The notes under the pieces: model-generated
The model's input: only the letters and a program-made list of their open reading frames with translations
Told to the model about the DNA's origin: nothing
Database searches by the model: none
Program-made: the position numbers and the translations under genes
From: Hyphomicrobiales bacterium
GTDB lineage: Bacteria; Pseudomonadota; Alphaproteobacteria; Rhizobiales; Aestuariivirgaceae
Direction of reading: 5' to 3'
NCBI GenBank assembly: GCA_016185245.1
Contig: JACPNZ010000042.1
Location: forward strand, 62,001 to 126,000
Length of the DNA stretch: 64,000 bases
Part shown: positions 1-8,716 of the stretch, piece by piece
Layout: every line of letters begins with the position of its first letter
How positions within the stretch are numbered: the stretch's first letter is position 1

Positions 1-2328
1 AAGCGCTCGCGGGTGATCGCCGCCAACAATGTGGTGAACGCCATCTTCATGATCATGGCGACGGTTTTCTCGGTGCTGCTGCTGGAAGTCCTCGGCGTCT
101 CGCAACGCGGTCTGTTCCTGGCCCTGGCCATCGCCAATGGCGTGGCGGCGATCCTCATCTGCCGCCTGCTGCCCCAGGAATTCGTGGCCTATGTGTCGCG
201 CCAGATCTTCCGCCTCGTCTACCGGGTCGAGGTGAAGGGCATCGAAAATTTCCATGCCGCCGGGCGCAAGGCGGTGATCATAGCGAACCACGTGTCGCAC
301 CTCGACGGGCCACTGCTTTCGGCCTTCCTGCCGGAGCGCGCGAGTTTTGCCATCAACACCTTCGTATCGCAGCGTCGGTGGGCGAGGCCCGCCTTCCATC
401 TCTTCGACATGATTCCCATCGACCCCACCAATCCGATGGCGCTACGCAGCCTCGTCGACGAGTTGAAGAAAGGCAAGAAGATCGTCATCTTCCCGGAAGG
501 CCGCCTCACCGTCACCGGCGCCCTGATGAAGGTCTACGAAGGCCCCGGCGCCATCGCCGAGATGGCCGGCGCCAAGGTTCTGCCGGTCAGGATCGAAGGA
601 GCCCAATACACCATCTTCTCGCGCATGCGCGGCAAGCTCAGGCTGCGCTGGTTTCCGAAGATCGCTCTCACCTTCCTGGCGCCGGTCGAGTTCAATGCGC
701 CCGAAGGCCTGCGCGGCTCGGCACTGCGCCATTACCAGGCCGACAAGCTCTACGACGTGATGACCGACATGGTGTTCCGCACCTCGAATATCGACCAGAC
801 CCTGTTCGAGGCCCTGCTCGATGCCAGAGCCACCCACGGCGGCAAGCATCCGATCGTCGAGGACATCCAACGCCAGGCCGTGGGCTATGACCGGCTGGTA
901 GCGGGAAGCTTTATCCTCGGCCGCCGCATCGCTGCCTTGACCAGGGGCGAGACCAATGTTGCCGTGCTGTTGCCAAACGCCATCGGCTGCCTGCTGACGA
1001 TCTTCGGCCTGCACGCCTTCGGCCGGGTGCCGGCGATGCTCAATTTCTCCACCGGCGCCACCAACATGGCGGCGGCCTGCATCGCGGCACAGGTTTCGAC
1101 CATCGTCACCTCGCGCCGCTTCATCGAGGCGGGCAACATGGAGGCCGACCTGGAGCTTCTCGGCCGTGGCCGCAAGGTGATCTATCTCGAGGACTTGCGT
1201 GAGGCCGTGGGCCTCTATGACAAACTCTATGGCCTTGTCGCCAGGACCTTCCCGAAATGGGCCCTCACCCGGGCAGGCGCCAACCGCGATCCCAATTCTC
1301 CCGCCGCGATCCTGTTCACCTCGGGTTCCGAGGGCGTGCCCAAGGGTGTGGTACTGTCGCATCGCAATTTGCACGCCAATCGCCACCAAGCCGGCGCCCG
1401 CATTGCCTTCACCGCCCAGGACATCGTGTTCAATGCGCTCCCCATGTTCCATTCCTTCGGCCTCACCGGCGGCACCCTGCTTCCGGTTCTGGCGGGCGTC
1501 AGGGTGTTCCTCTATCCCTCGCCGCTGCATTACAAGGTCGTGCCGGAACTTTGTTATGACACCAATGCCTCGATCGTTTTCGGCACCGATACTTTCCTGA
1601 TGGGTTATGCCCGCAATGCTCATCCTTATGATTTCTTCAACACCCGCCTGGTCGTCGCCGGCGCCGAACGGGTGAAGCCCGAGACCCGCGACATCTGGAT
1701 CGAGAAGTTCGGCCTGCGCATCCTCGAAGGCTATGGCGCCACCGAATGTTCGCCGGTGCTTGCCGTCAACACGCCGATGCATTTCAAGACGGGGACCGTG
1801 GGCCGCCTGCTCGACCGCATCGAATACCGTCTCGATCCGGTGCCGGGGATCGAGGACGGCGGCCGTCTCTTCGTGCGCGGCCCCAACATCATGCTGGGCT
1901 ATCTGCGCGCCGATAATCCCGGCGTCATCGAGCCGCCCACCGACGGCTGGTATGACACCGGCGATATCGTCAAGATCGATGACCACGGCTTCGTCACCAT
2001 TCTCGGCCGGGCCAAGCGTTTTTCCAAGATCGCCGGCGAAATGGTATCTCTGTCGGCGGTCGAGGGTCGCATGCATGCGGCCTTCCCCGAGCACGAGCAC
2101 GCCGTCGTCGCTGTCCCCGATGCCAGGAAGGGCGAGCAGTTAGTGCTTTTTACCACCGATGAATCACTTGACCGGGCCCGGGTCAATGAGGCGCTGAAGG
2201 CCGCCGGCGTTTCCGAGCTGATGATCCCGCGCAATGTCTTTGCCATGAAGGAGTTGCCGGTGCTTGGTTCCGGCAAGACCGACTACGTGACCCTCAATCG
2301 CCTGGCCAGCGAGCAGGTCAAGCCTTGA
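1..2328 (+). CDS. MFS / 2-acyl-glycerophospholipid acyltransferase / acyl-[ACP] synthetase fusion (Aas-type), 5' end missing
   Basis: The reading frame is open to base 1, so the gene begins upstream; 775 residues are visible. The first 55 or so visible residues form two hydrophobic helices, as expected for the end of an MFS transporter domain. A PlsC-type acyltransferase domain follows, with the HX4D motif NHVSHLDG and the FPEGR motif. The C-terminal half is an adenylate-forming enzyme, with the phosphate-binding loop FTSGSEGVPKG, GYGATE, YDTGD and a late GSGKTDY lysine motif. The family re-acylates lysophospholipids at the inner membrane using fatty acid activated on acyl carrier protein; fused forms with an N-terminal MFS domain are thought to flip lysophospholipid inward. 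The stop codon overlaps the TTG start of the next gene. Confidence 0.85.
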   Translation, partial: KRSRVIAANNVVNAIFMIMATVFSVLLLEVLGVSQRGLFLALAIANGVAAILICRLLPQEFVAYVSRQIFRLVYRVEVKGIENFHAAGRKAVIIANHVSHLDGPLLSAFLPERASFAINTFVSQRRWARPAFHLFDMIPIDPTNPMALRSLVDELKKGKKIVIFPEGRLTVTGALMKVYEGPGAIAEMAGAKVLPVRIEGAQYTIFSRMRGKLRLRWFPKIALTFLAPVEFNAPEGLRGSALRHYQADKLYDVMTDMVFRTSNIDQTLFEALLDARATHGGKHPIVEDIQRQAVGYDRLVAGSFILGRRIAALTRGETNVAVLLPNAIGCLLTIFGLHAFGRVPAMLNFSTGATNMAAACIAAQVSTIVTSRRFIEAGNMEADLELLGRGRKVIYLEDLREAVGLYDKLYGLVARTFPKWALTRAGANRDPNSPAAILFTSGSEGVPKGVVLSHRNLHANRHQAGARIAFTAQDIVFNALPMFHSFGLTGGTLLPVLAGVRVFLYPSPLHYKVVPELCYDTNASIVFGTDTFLMGYARNAHPYDFFNTRLVVAGAERVKPETRDIWIEKFGLRILEGYGATECSPVLAVNTPMHFKTGTVGRLLDRIEYRLDPVPGIEDGGRLFVRGPNIMLGYLRADNPGVIEPPTDGWYDTGDIVKIDDHGFVTILGRAKRFSKIAGEMVSLSAVEGRMHAAFPEHEHAVVAVPDARKGEQLVLFTTDESLDRARVNEALKAAGVSELMIPRNVFAMKELPVLGSGKTDYVTLNRLASEQVKP

Positions 2329-3590
2329 GCCTCGAGCTCGAACCCCGCGACCAGACGCTACTCGCCGGCAGCGAAGGCAAGGCCATGCAGCTGGCCATGC
2401 GCCTGGTGGTGCAGGCAGCGAGGATCTTGAACGCGCCGCGTCTCATTCCCATCAGCTTCGCCCATATCGACGCCTGCTTCTATACCGGCCAGTCGCACGT
2501 CGATTTCGTCCGCTTTCTGCTCGACAATGGCGCGCGCCTTGCGGTTCCCGCCTGGACCAACAATGGCGTGGTGAGCCTCGCCGATCCGGAACTCCGTCCC
2601 GAGGCCCAAGCGCCGAAGATGGTGAGCGAAGCACGGAAACTGATGCAGCTCTATGCCGAGCTCGGCTGCCGGCCGACCTGGACCTGCGCTCCCTACCAGC
2701 TCGCTGGCGGTCCCCGCTTCGGCGATCACATCGCGGTGGGAGAATCCAATGCGGTTGCCTATTACAATTCGGTGGTCGGCGCCCGTACCAACAAGTATGG
2801 CGACTATCTCGATGTCGCCTGCGCCATTACCGGAAAGGTGCCCTTCGCCGGACTCCATACCGACGAAGGCCGCAAGGCGCAGGTGCATTTCGACGCGACA
2901 GCCTTGCCAGAAGCCTGGCGGGCGAGCGACATTTTCCCACAGCTCCTGGGTCACCACATCGGTCCCATCGCCGGCCGCCGAATCCCGGCGATTTCGGGAT
3001 TGCCCGCAGCTACACCGAAGGATGGACTCAAGGCCATCAGCGCGGCGGCGGCGGCCTCGGGCGGCGTCGAGCTGTGGCACGGGGTGGGGGTCACTCCGGA
3101 AGCAGCAGACCTTGCCAGTGTCTTTGCCGGCGGCGAAACCGTCGCCGTCACGGCGGATGCGCTGCGCCGTGCCCATGCCGACCTAACGACCGCTCGCGAC
3201 GGTCCGCTCGATGCCGTGGCGCTGGGCACGCCGCACTTCTCGTTCCGGGAATTCGCCGAGATAGTGCGTCTGCTCGATGGCCGTGCCGTGAAGACGGGTC
3301 TGCCGGTGCTGATCTCGACCAGTCGCGGCGTGCGTGAACTGATCGCGGCAAGGGGCTGGCTGGCGATCCTCGAGGGCGGTGGCGTCCGCGTGCCGGTCGA
3401 TGTCTGCACCTATTATTCGCCGCGCATTCCGGAACTCCGGGGGCGCGTCATGACCAATGCCGCCAAATGGGCCTATTACGCGCCGGGTATGCTGGGCGTC
3501 GAGGTGATCTTCGGATCGCTGCGCGAATGCGTCGAAAGTGCCATACGCGGCGAGGTCTGGCGCGATCCGGACCTATGGGTGATGCCGTGA
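2325..3590 (+). CDS. Aconitase X catalytic (large) subunit, possible cis-3-hydroxy-L-proline dehydratase
   Basis: This 421-residue protein has the AcnX fold signature: an N-terminal LIPISFAHID segment, GRPTWTCAPYQ-like and GESNAVAYYNSVVGARTN segments, and late VPVDVCTYY and TNAAKWAYYAPG segments. AcnX enzymes are dehydratases related to aconitase; the bacterial two-subunit form has been described as cis-3-hydroxy-L-proline dehydratase, while archaeal ones act on mevalonate 5-phosphate. The TTG start overlaps the upstream TGA (TTGA) and is preferred over the ATG at 2384 because the family N terminus is then complete. The small subunit follows with a GTGA overlap. The substrate cannot be read from the sequence. 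Confidence 0.8.
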   Translation: MSLELEPRDQTLLAGSEGKAMQLAMRLVVQAARILNAPRLIPISFAHIDACFYTGQSHVDFVRFLLDNGARLAVPAWTNNGVVSLADPELRPEAQAPKMVSEARKLMQLYAELGCRPTWTCAPYQLAGGPRFGDHIAVGESNAVAYYNSVVGARTNKYGDYLDVACAITGKVPFAGLHTDEGRKAQVHFDATALPEAWRASDIFPQLLGHHIGPIAGRRIPAISGLPAATPKDGLKAISAAAAASGGVELWHGVGVTPEAADLASVFAGGETVAVTADALRRAHADLTTARDGPLDAVALGTPHFSFREFAEIVRLLDGRAVKTGLPVLISTSRGVRELIAARGWLAILEGGGVRVPVDVCTYYSPRIPELRGRVMTNAAKWAYYAPGMLGVEVIFGSLRECVESAIRGEVWRDPDLWVMP

Positions 3591-3994
3591 TCCGCGCCAC
3601 CATTCTCAGCGAAGGTGCAGCAGAAGGGCCAGTGCTCCGGCTCGACGTGCCCCTGAGCTTCTGGGGCGCATTCGATCCGCAGACCGGATTGATCATCGAC
3701 GTGCATCACCCGCAGCGTGGCGCCAACCTCGCCCGTGTCATCCTGCTGATGCGCGAGAGCAAGGGATCGGGCTCGGCTCCCGGTGCCATAGCCGAAGCGA
3801 TCCGGCTCGGAACCGCACCCGCCGGCATCGTGCTCGTCGCCCCCGACATCAATCTCGCTGTCGGGGCAACCGTCGCCACAGAACTCTACGGCAAGGCCTG
3901 TCCGATCGTGACGGTAAGCGAGGCCGAGTTCGAGCGTCTCGGTGGTGAAATCCGGTTGCGGATCGCGGCCGACGGTACCATCACGCCGGCCTGA
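3587..3994 (+). CDS. Aconitase X swivelling (small) subunit, DUF126
   Basis: This 135-residue protein carries the small-domain signature of AcnX: AEGPVLRLDVPLSFWGAFDP near the N terminus and a GSGSAPGAIAEAIRLG segment. In aconitase-like enzymes this domain closes over the active site. I chose the GTG at 3587, which overlaps the previous stop (GTGA) and has GGTGA five bases upstream; an in-frame ATG at 3575 would add four residues but lacks a ribosome binding site. The stop codon directly abuts the stop of opgH on the other strand, with no base between. Confidence 0.8.
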   Translation: MIRATILSEGAAEGPVLRLDVPLSFWGAFDPQTGLIIDVHHPQRGANLARVILLMRESKGSGSAPGAIAEAIRLGTAPAGIVLVAPDINLAVGATVATELYGKACPIVTVSEAEFERLGGEIRLRIAADGTITPA

Positions 3995-5857
3995 TTATTC
4001 CGCCGCCTGCAGGAAGGTCTCCAGCTCGTCCTCGACCGAAGGCTCTGGAACCGCCGCAGCGTGTTCCTCGGGGATGCGGAACACATTGATCCGCCACAGC
4101 CAGTGCCCGAGGCCCGGAAGTCCCGTGGTCCAGGAGACGAGCGGCGCCGCCACCAGCCCGGTGACGATCGGCAGGAACCACAGGAAGGTGGTCCAGCCGG
4201 TGATGAAGGCGACCGCGCCGAAGGCCGCACCCGCCGCCACATGGGCGATATGCCGGCGCAGCACCGTCCTGAACGGAATGGCCGCATCGTCGCGGTTCTG
4301 GCTGTTCCAACCGGAATCGCGACCGAGCAGCACATCGGCCACGAAGCGCGACTGGATCATCATCATCACCGGCGACAGCAGCATGGAGAGCAGCGTTTCG
4401 GCGGCGACACTCTTGATCAGCCCGGCAACGCCGCCGCAACCCGCCCGCAACTCAGGATCCCTGAACGCCAGAATCAGGCCAAGCAGCTTCGGCAGATAGA
4501 GCACCACCATGGTGACGCCCAGGAGCCGGAGCGCCAGTGCCGGATCGAACACCGGCCAGGCCGGGAACAGCGAGAAGCCGGTGGGGAAGTAGTTGGGCTC
4601 GGCGTAGCGGGCAACCGTGGCAAGCCCCAGGCCCGCCACCAGCAGGAGCAGCCACAGGGGCGAGGCGAGGTAGGACATGACGCCCTGGACGAGATGCACC
4701 CGGCTTGCCCAATGGAGCCCGCGCGCCCCGACGATCTTGATGTGCTGCAAATTGCCTTGCGCCCAGCGCCGGTCGCGGGCCGCAAGATCGATGAGCGACG
4801 GCGGCGTTTCCTCATAGGAACCGCCGAGACAGGGCAGCATGTAGACGGCCCAGCCGGCCCGCCGCATCAAGGCCGCCTCGATGAAATCATGGCTGAGGAT
4901 ATGGCCGCCGAAAGGCTTGCGGCCGGTGAGTTCGGGAAGCCCTGCGGCCTCGGCAAAGGCGCGGGTGCGGATGATGGCGTTATGGCCCCAGTAATTTCCG
5001 TCACGGCCATGCCAGGCGGCAAGCCCGGCGGCAATGACCGGGCCATAGACCCGGCCGGCAAATTGCATCATGCGGGCATAGGGCGTCCAGCGGTTGCGCA
5101 GAAGCGGCAGGGTCTGGATGATGCCGGCCTTGGGATCGGCCGCCATGGTGCGGGCGAGCGTCACCAGGGTCTCGCCCGACATGTCGCTGTCGGCGTCGAG
5201 AACGATCATGTGCTCATAGGCGCCGCCCCAGCGGGTGACGAAGTCGGCGATGTTGCCGGCCTTGCGATGGCGGTTCTCGGCCCGGCGCCGGTAGAATACA
5301 CCCAGTCGGCCGGCCAAGTTCCGGGCTAGTGCGCGGAATTCCTGCTCCTCGAGCCTTGCCACTTCGTCCTTGCGTGTATCGCTCAGCACAAAAATGTCGA
5401 ACTGGCTGCCGGCCCCCTGGCCGATCAGCGCTTCGCCCATGCGCCAGAGTGTGGCGAACACCCGCTGCGGATCCTCGTTGTAAACCGGCATCAAGAGCGC
5501 CGTGCGTCCGGATTCCGTGAGAGGCGCCAGACACGGCATGCGGTGCTGGCCGAGCAGCAGCTTGACGAAGCCAAAGCAGGCGCTGGCGCAGGAGAAGGAA
5601 ATCCAAGTGAAGGTGAGGGCGAACAGTGCAGCGAAAATCACCTGCAGCGAGGTGACATTCACCGGGCTGATCACCTGGTACATGCCATAGGTGCCGAGCC
5701 CGGTGAGAAGCGCCGTGAGCCCGAACACGAAGATGCGTGCCGCCGACACGCCGCGAAGGCCTCCGGCCGAAGCGCGCTTGCCCGCCCAGAGGCGCAAGGC
5801 CTGGACCGGCATGTCGAGGGGCCGTTCGGCCGGGGCCGATATCAGGATCTTGTCCAT
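3995..5857 (-). CDS. opgH: Glucans biosynthesis glucosyltransferase H
   Basis: This 620-residue inner-membrane glucosyltransferase elongates the beta-1,2-glucan backbone of osmoregulated periplasmic glucans from UDP-glucose. It has two N-terminal membrane helices, a family 2 glycosyltransferase domain with DADSDMSG, the SHDF acid and the RDRRW (Q/RxxRW) motif, then further membrane helices. It is shorter than the E. coli enzyme (about 850), lacking most of the N-terminal cytosolic extension and the long C-terminal tail. The start overlaps the end of opgG by 16 bases, so the two are an operon and probably translationally coupled. Confidence 0.9.
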   Translation of the reverse strand: MDKILISAPAERPLDMPVQALRLWAGKRASAGGLRGVSAARIFVFGLTALLTGLGTYGMYQVISPVNVTSLQVIFAALFALTFTWISFSCASACFGFVKLLLGQHRMPCLAPLTESGRTALLMPVYNEDPQRVFATLWRMGEALIGQGAGSQFDIFVLSDTRKDEVARLEEQEFRALARNLAGRLGVFYRRRAENRHRKAGNIADFVTRWGGAYEHMIVLDADSDMSGETLVTLARTMAADPKAGIIQTLPLLRNRWTPYARMMQFAGRVYGPVIAAGLAAWHGRDGNYWGHNAIIRTRAFAEAAGLPELTGRKPFGGHILSHDFIEAALMRRAGWAVYMLPCLGGSYEETPPSLIDLAARDRRWAQGNLQHIKIVGARGLHWASRVHLVQGVMSYLASPLWLLLLVAGLGLATVARYAEPNYFPTGFSLFPAWPVFDPALALRLLGVTMVVLYLPKLLGLILAFRDPELRAGCGGVAGLIKSVAAETLLSMLLSPVMMMIQSRFVADVLLGRDSGWNSQNRDDAAIPFRTVLRRHIAHVAAGAAFGAVAFITGWTTFLWFLPIVTGLVAAPLVSWTTGLPGLGHWLWRINVFRIPEEHAAAVPEPSVEDELETFLQAAE

Positions 5858-7410
5858 CTATACAACCAGGTTTCGCTCACAGTGGCATCGCCGCGCTTCA
5901 GCACGGCCCGCAGTTCGGCGACGTCCACGCCGGTTGCGTCATGCTCGAAAGATAGCCGCATGCGTTTGCTGATGTCGTTGGGATAGACTACGAATGTGGT
6001 GATCTTTCCGGCGCTTGCCGAAACATCAGCCTTGATGTCGCCGGCCAGATCGCCGCCGCTGAACTCGACGACGTAGAGGCGGAAACTCGGGTCGTATTGG
6101 GGCGGATTCGCGGCGTAGTTGGGTCCGGCACCCGAGCCGGAAAAGCTCACCAATGCCACCTGCGCCTGCTGTTCGGCCGGACACTTCTCGCACCAGTGCA
6201 GGCGATAGACGAAGGAGTGGGCTTCGCCCTGCTTCATCACGTCCTTGGGGTGCCAAAACGCCACGATGTTATCGTTGGTTTCGAGCAGCGTTGGAATTTC
6301 ATAGAGTTCGACGTCGCCCGGGCCCCAGTCGCCGATCGGTTCGACCCACAGGCTCGGCCGGCGCTCGTAACGCGATTCGAGGTCGAGGAAGTCTTCGTAG
6401 CGTCGCTTGCGCTGCATCAGGCCGAAGCCGCGCGGGCTCATGTCCTGGAAGGCGCTCACCTGCAGGGCCTTGTGATTGGCGAGTGGCCGCCACAGCCATT
6501 CGCCGCGTCCCGTCAGCATCATCAATCCATCGCTGTCATGGACGGCATTGCGGTAGTCCTCGACCGGCCGACCCATGGCATCGAACAGATACATGCTGGT
6601 CAGCGGCGCAATCCCGGCGTGCGCCAGATCGCGGCGCGGAAACAGGGTCATTTCCACATCCATCTGAGTGTCGGCGCCAGGCTTGATCGAGAAGCGATAG
6701 GCGCCCGTCGCCGACGGGCTGTCGAGGAGGGCCTCGACCACGACGACGCCGGCCGCCGCCTCCGGCCGCTTGATCCAAAAGGACCGGAAAAACGGAAATT
6801 CCTCGCCCGAGGGCTGGCCCGTGTCGATGGCGAGTCCGCGCGCCGAAAGCCCGTAGAGCAGGCCCTTGCCCACGGCGCGGAAATAGGAAGCGCCCTGGAA
6901 CACCGCGAACTCGTCCATCACGTCTTTGCTGTTCAGAGGGTAGCGTAGGCGGAATCCGGAATAGTGCAGGTCGGTCTTGCCGTCGGGTTTGGGCGCCTTG
7001 GGCCCGAACACGAACAGGTCCGGGATGTATCTGAGTCGCGCCTGTTGGTCGCCGTCCACCACATAAATGTCGACCGGCGAGGTGAACAGAAAGCCAGAAT
7101 GGAACACGTCGAAGGAAAACCCGTGCGGCTCATCCTTCCAAAAGGATTTTTCCGGGTTGAAGCGGATGTCGCGGTACTGGTCGTAGGTGAGGGTGTCGAA
7201 GCCCTTCGGCATGGCGATCTTTTCCAGCACGAAGGGCTTGGCGGCGAGCTCCCTGGCAAGGTTCTGGACGGTATCGCCGCCAAAGGCGGTGGCCGTCTCG
7301 AACAGCTCCGGGGCGGCGGCCAGGGCCGGCAAGTTGCCGCCACGGGCAGCGACGGCCACGGCGGCGAGCTTCGCCGCCCCCTCGAGCAGTCCACGGCGTG
7401 TCACGTTCAT
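5842..7410 (-). CDS. opgG: Periplasmic glucan biosynthesis protein, OpgG/OpgD family, with Tat signal
   Basis: This 522-residue protein matches the OpgG/OpgD family: FDTLTYDQYRDIRF, SFDVFHSGFLF, LNSKDVMDEFAVFQGASYFRAV and SYERRPSLWVEPIGDWG are family landmarks. The N terminus from the chosen ATG is MNVTRRGLLEGAAKL, a twin-arginine motif followed by a hydrophobic stretch and AxA cleavage region, so export by Tat is likely; that feature is typical of OpgD, and the gene could equally be named opgD. An ATG at 7446 would add 12 residues in front of the signal and is less likely. It is the first gene of the opgG-opgH operon and diverges from the aminotransferase gene. Confidence 0.87.
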   Translation of the reverse strand: MNVTRRGLLEGAAKLAAVAVAARGGNLPALAAAPELFETATAFGGDTVQNLARELAAKPFVLEKIAMPKGFDTLTYDQYRDIRFNPEKSFWKDEPHGFSFDVFHSGFLFTSPVDIYVVDGDQQARLRYIPDLFVFGPKAPKPDGKTDLHYSGFRLRYPLNSKDVMDEFAVFQGASYFRAVGKGLLYGLSARGLAIDTGQPSGEEFPFFRSFWIKRPEAAAGVVVVEALLDSPSATGAYRFSIKPGADTQMDVEMTLFPRRDLAHAGIAPLTSMYLFDAMGRPVEDYRNAVHDSDGLMMLTGRGEWLWRPLANHKALQVSAFQDMSPRGFGLMQRKRRYEDFLDLESRYERRPSLWVEPIGDWGPGDVELYEIPTLLETNDNIVAFWHPKDVMKQGEAHSFVYRLHWCEKCPAEQQAQVALVSFSGSGAGPNYAANPPQYDPSFRLYVVEFSGGDLAGDIKADVSASAGKITTFVVYPNDISKRMRLSFEHDATGVDVAELRAVLKRGDATVSETWLYRWTRS

Positions 7411-7540
7411 GGCTGAGACCCGGCACCCCTTGTTGCAGCGCAGCATGAATAGCTAAGGATTTGAATTTGTAAAGCCCCCTGCGGCCTCTCGACCGCATCC
7501 CGCACATGCCCTAGAAGCAGGCCGCAACCCGGTAAATCAA

Positions 7541-8713
7541 ATGAAATTTGCGAAAGTCTGCGGCCGGCTCGAGGGTCTGGGCTCGGAAAAATGGGCCATC
7601 CACCTGGAAGGCCGCAAGCGTGCCGCGAGCGGCGAGAGCCTGATCTTCCTGTCGATCGGCGAGCCCGACGCTCCACCGCCCACCGCCGTTCTCGATATGG
7701 TCAACGACCGGATGCGGGCCGGCCGCACCCGCTATGCCGCCGGCCGCGGCGAGCCGGAGGTGCTGAACGCCCTCGCTCGTCTCTACACCGAGCGCACCGG
7801 GAGGACCGTTTCAACCCGACAGTTCATCTTTCTCCCCGGCACCCAGACGGCCCTTTTCGCCGCCATGCTGAGTCTCGTCGACGAGGGCGACGAGGTGCTG
7901 ATGGCCGATCCCTATTATGCCACCTACGAGGGGGTGATCGCTGCGGCGGGCGGCGTCACCGTGCCAGTGCGGGTCGATCCCGACCACGGCTTCCACCTCA
8001 AGGCCAGCGACCTCGAGAAGGCCATCACGCCGCGTTCGCGCGTTCTCCTGATGAACACGCCGAGCAACCCGACCGGCGCCGTGTTCACCCGCAGCGAGAT
8101 CGAGAAGATCGGCAAGCTGTGCGACAAGCACGATCTGTGGATCGTTTCCGACGAGGTCTATGCCACCCTCACCTACGGCAACACGGTCTTCGCTTCACCC
8201 TTTGACGTGGCCGAATTCGAGAAGCGCACCGTCGTCGTCTCGTCGATTTCCAAATCGCACGCCATGCCGGGATTCCGCTGCGGCTGGATCGCCGCCTCGG
8301 AGGAATTCTGCGATCATGCCGCCCCGGTGACCGAGACCATGCTGTTCGGCTCCCAGCCCTTTCTCGAGGATGCCACCGCCTTCGCCATCGACAACCATTT
8401 TCCCGAAATCGATGCCATGAAGCAAAGCTACGAGCGCCGGGCGCGCGCGCTGGTGGCGGGGCTCAAACAATCCAGGACCGTGTCGGCCCGCATGCCGGAG
8501 GGCGGCATGTTCGTCATGGTCGATGTGCGCAAGACCGGGCTCTCGGGCGAGGACTTCGCCCGCCGGCTGCTAGCTGAGGAAGCGGTCGTCACCATGCCCG
8601 GCGAAAGCTTCGGCGCCGGCGGCGCGGGACATTTGCGCGTGGCGCTCACCGTCGACGAGGATGAGATCAGCGAAGCCTGCAAGCGGATCGCGCGGCTGGC
8701 GGAGCGGCTGTAA
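7541..8713 (+). CDS. Class I/II PLP aminotransferase, arginine:pyruvate transaminase (AruH)-like
   Basis: The 390-residue protein is a fold type I PLP enzyme. It shows SIGEPD near the N terminus, the cofactor-binding NTPSNPTGA and SDEVYATL segments, the Schiff-base lysine in SISKSHAMPGFRCGW and a C-terminal arginine in GHLRVAL. From memory it resembles Pseudomonas AruH, which deaminates L-arginine to 2-ketoarginine with pyruvate as acceptor, in several segments including KSHAM and PEGGMFVMVD. Substrate is an inference; aspartate-type or other aminotransferase activity remains possible. The ATG lacks a clear Shine-Dalgarno. It is convergent with the EF-hand gene, three bases apart. Confidence 0.75.
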   Translation: MKFAKVCGRLEGLGSEKWAIHLEGRKRAASGESLIFLSIGEPDAPPPTAVLDMVNDRMRAGRTRYAAGRGEPEVLNALARLYTERTGRTVSTRQFIFLPGTQTALFAAMLSLVDEGDEVLMADPYYATYEGVIAAAGGVTVPVRVDPDHGFHLKASDLEKAITPRSRVLLMNTPSNPTGAVFTRSEIEKIGKLCDKHDLWIVSDEVYATLTYGNTVFASPFDVAEFEKRTVVVSSISKSHAMPGFRCGWIAASEEFCDHAAPVTETMLFGSQPFLEDATAFAIDNHFPEIDAMKQSYERRARALVAGLKQSRTVSARMPEGGMFVMVDVRKTGLSGEDFARRLLAEEAVVTMPGESFGAGGAGHLRVALTVDEDEISEACKRIARLAERL

Positions 8714-8716
8714 ATA

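Noticed and set aside
442-2100. Long antisense open frame on the minus strand
   Set aside because: It is a shadow of the Aas-type gene in GC-rich DNA; it has no recognisable domain, and the sense strand has clear motifs.
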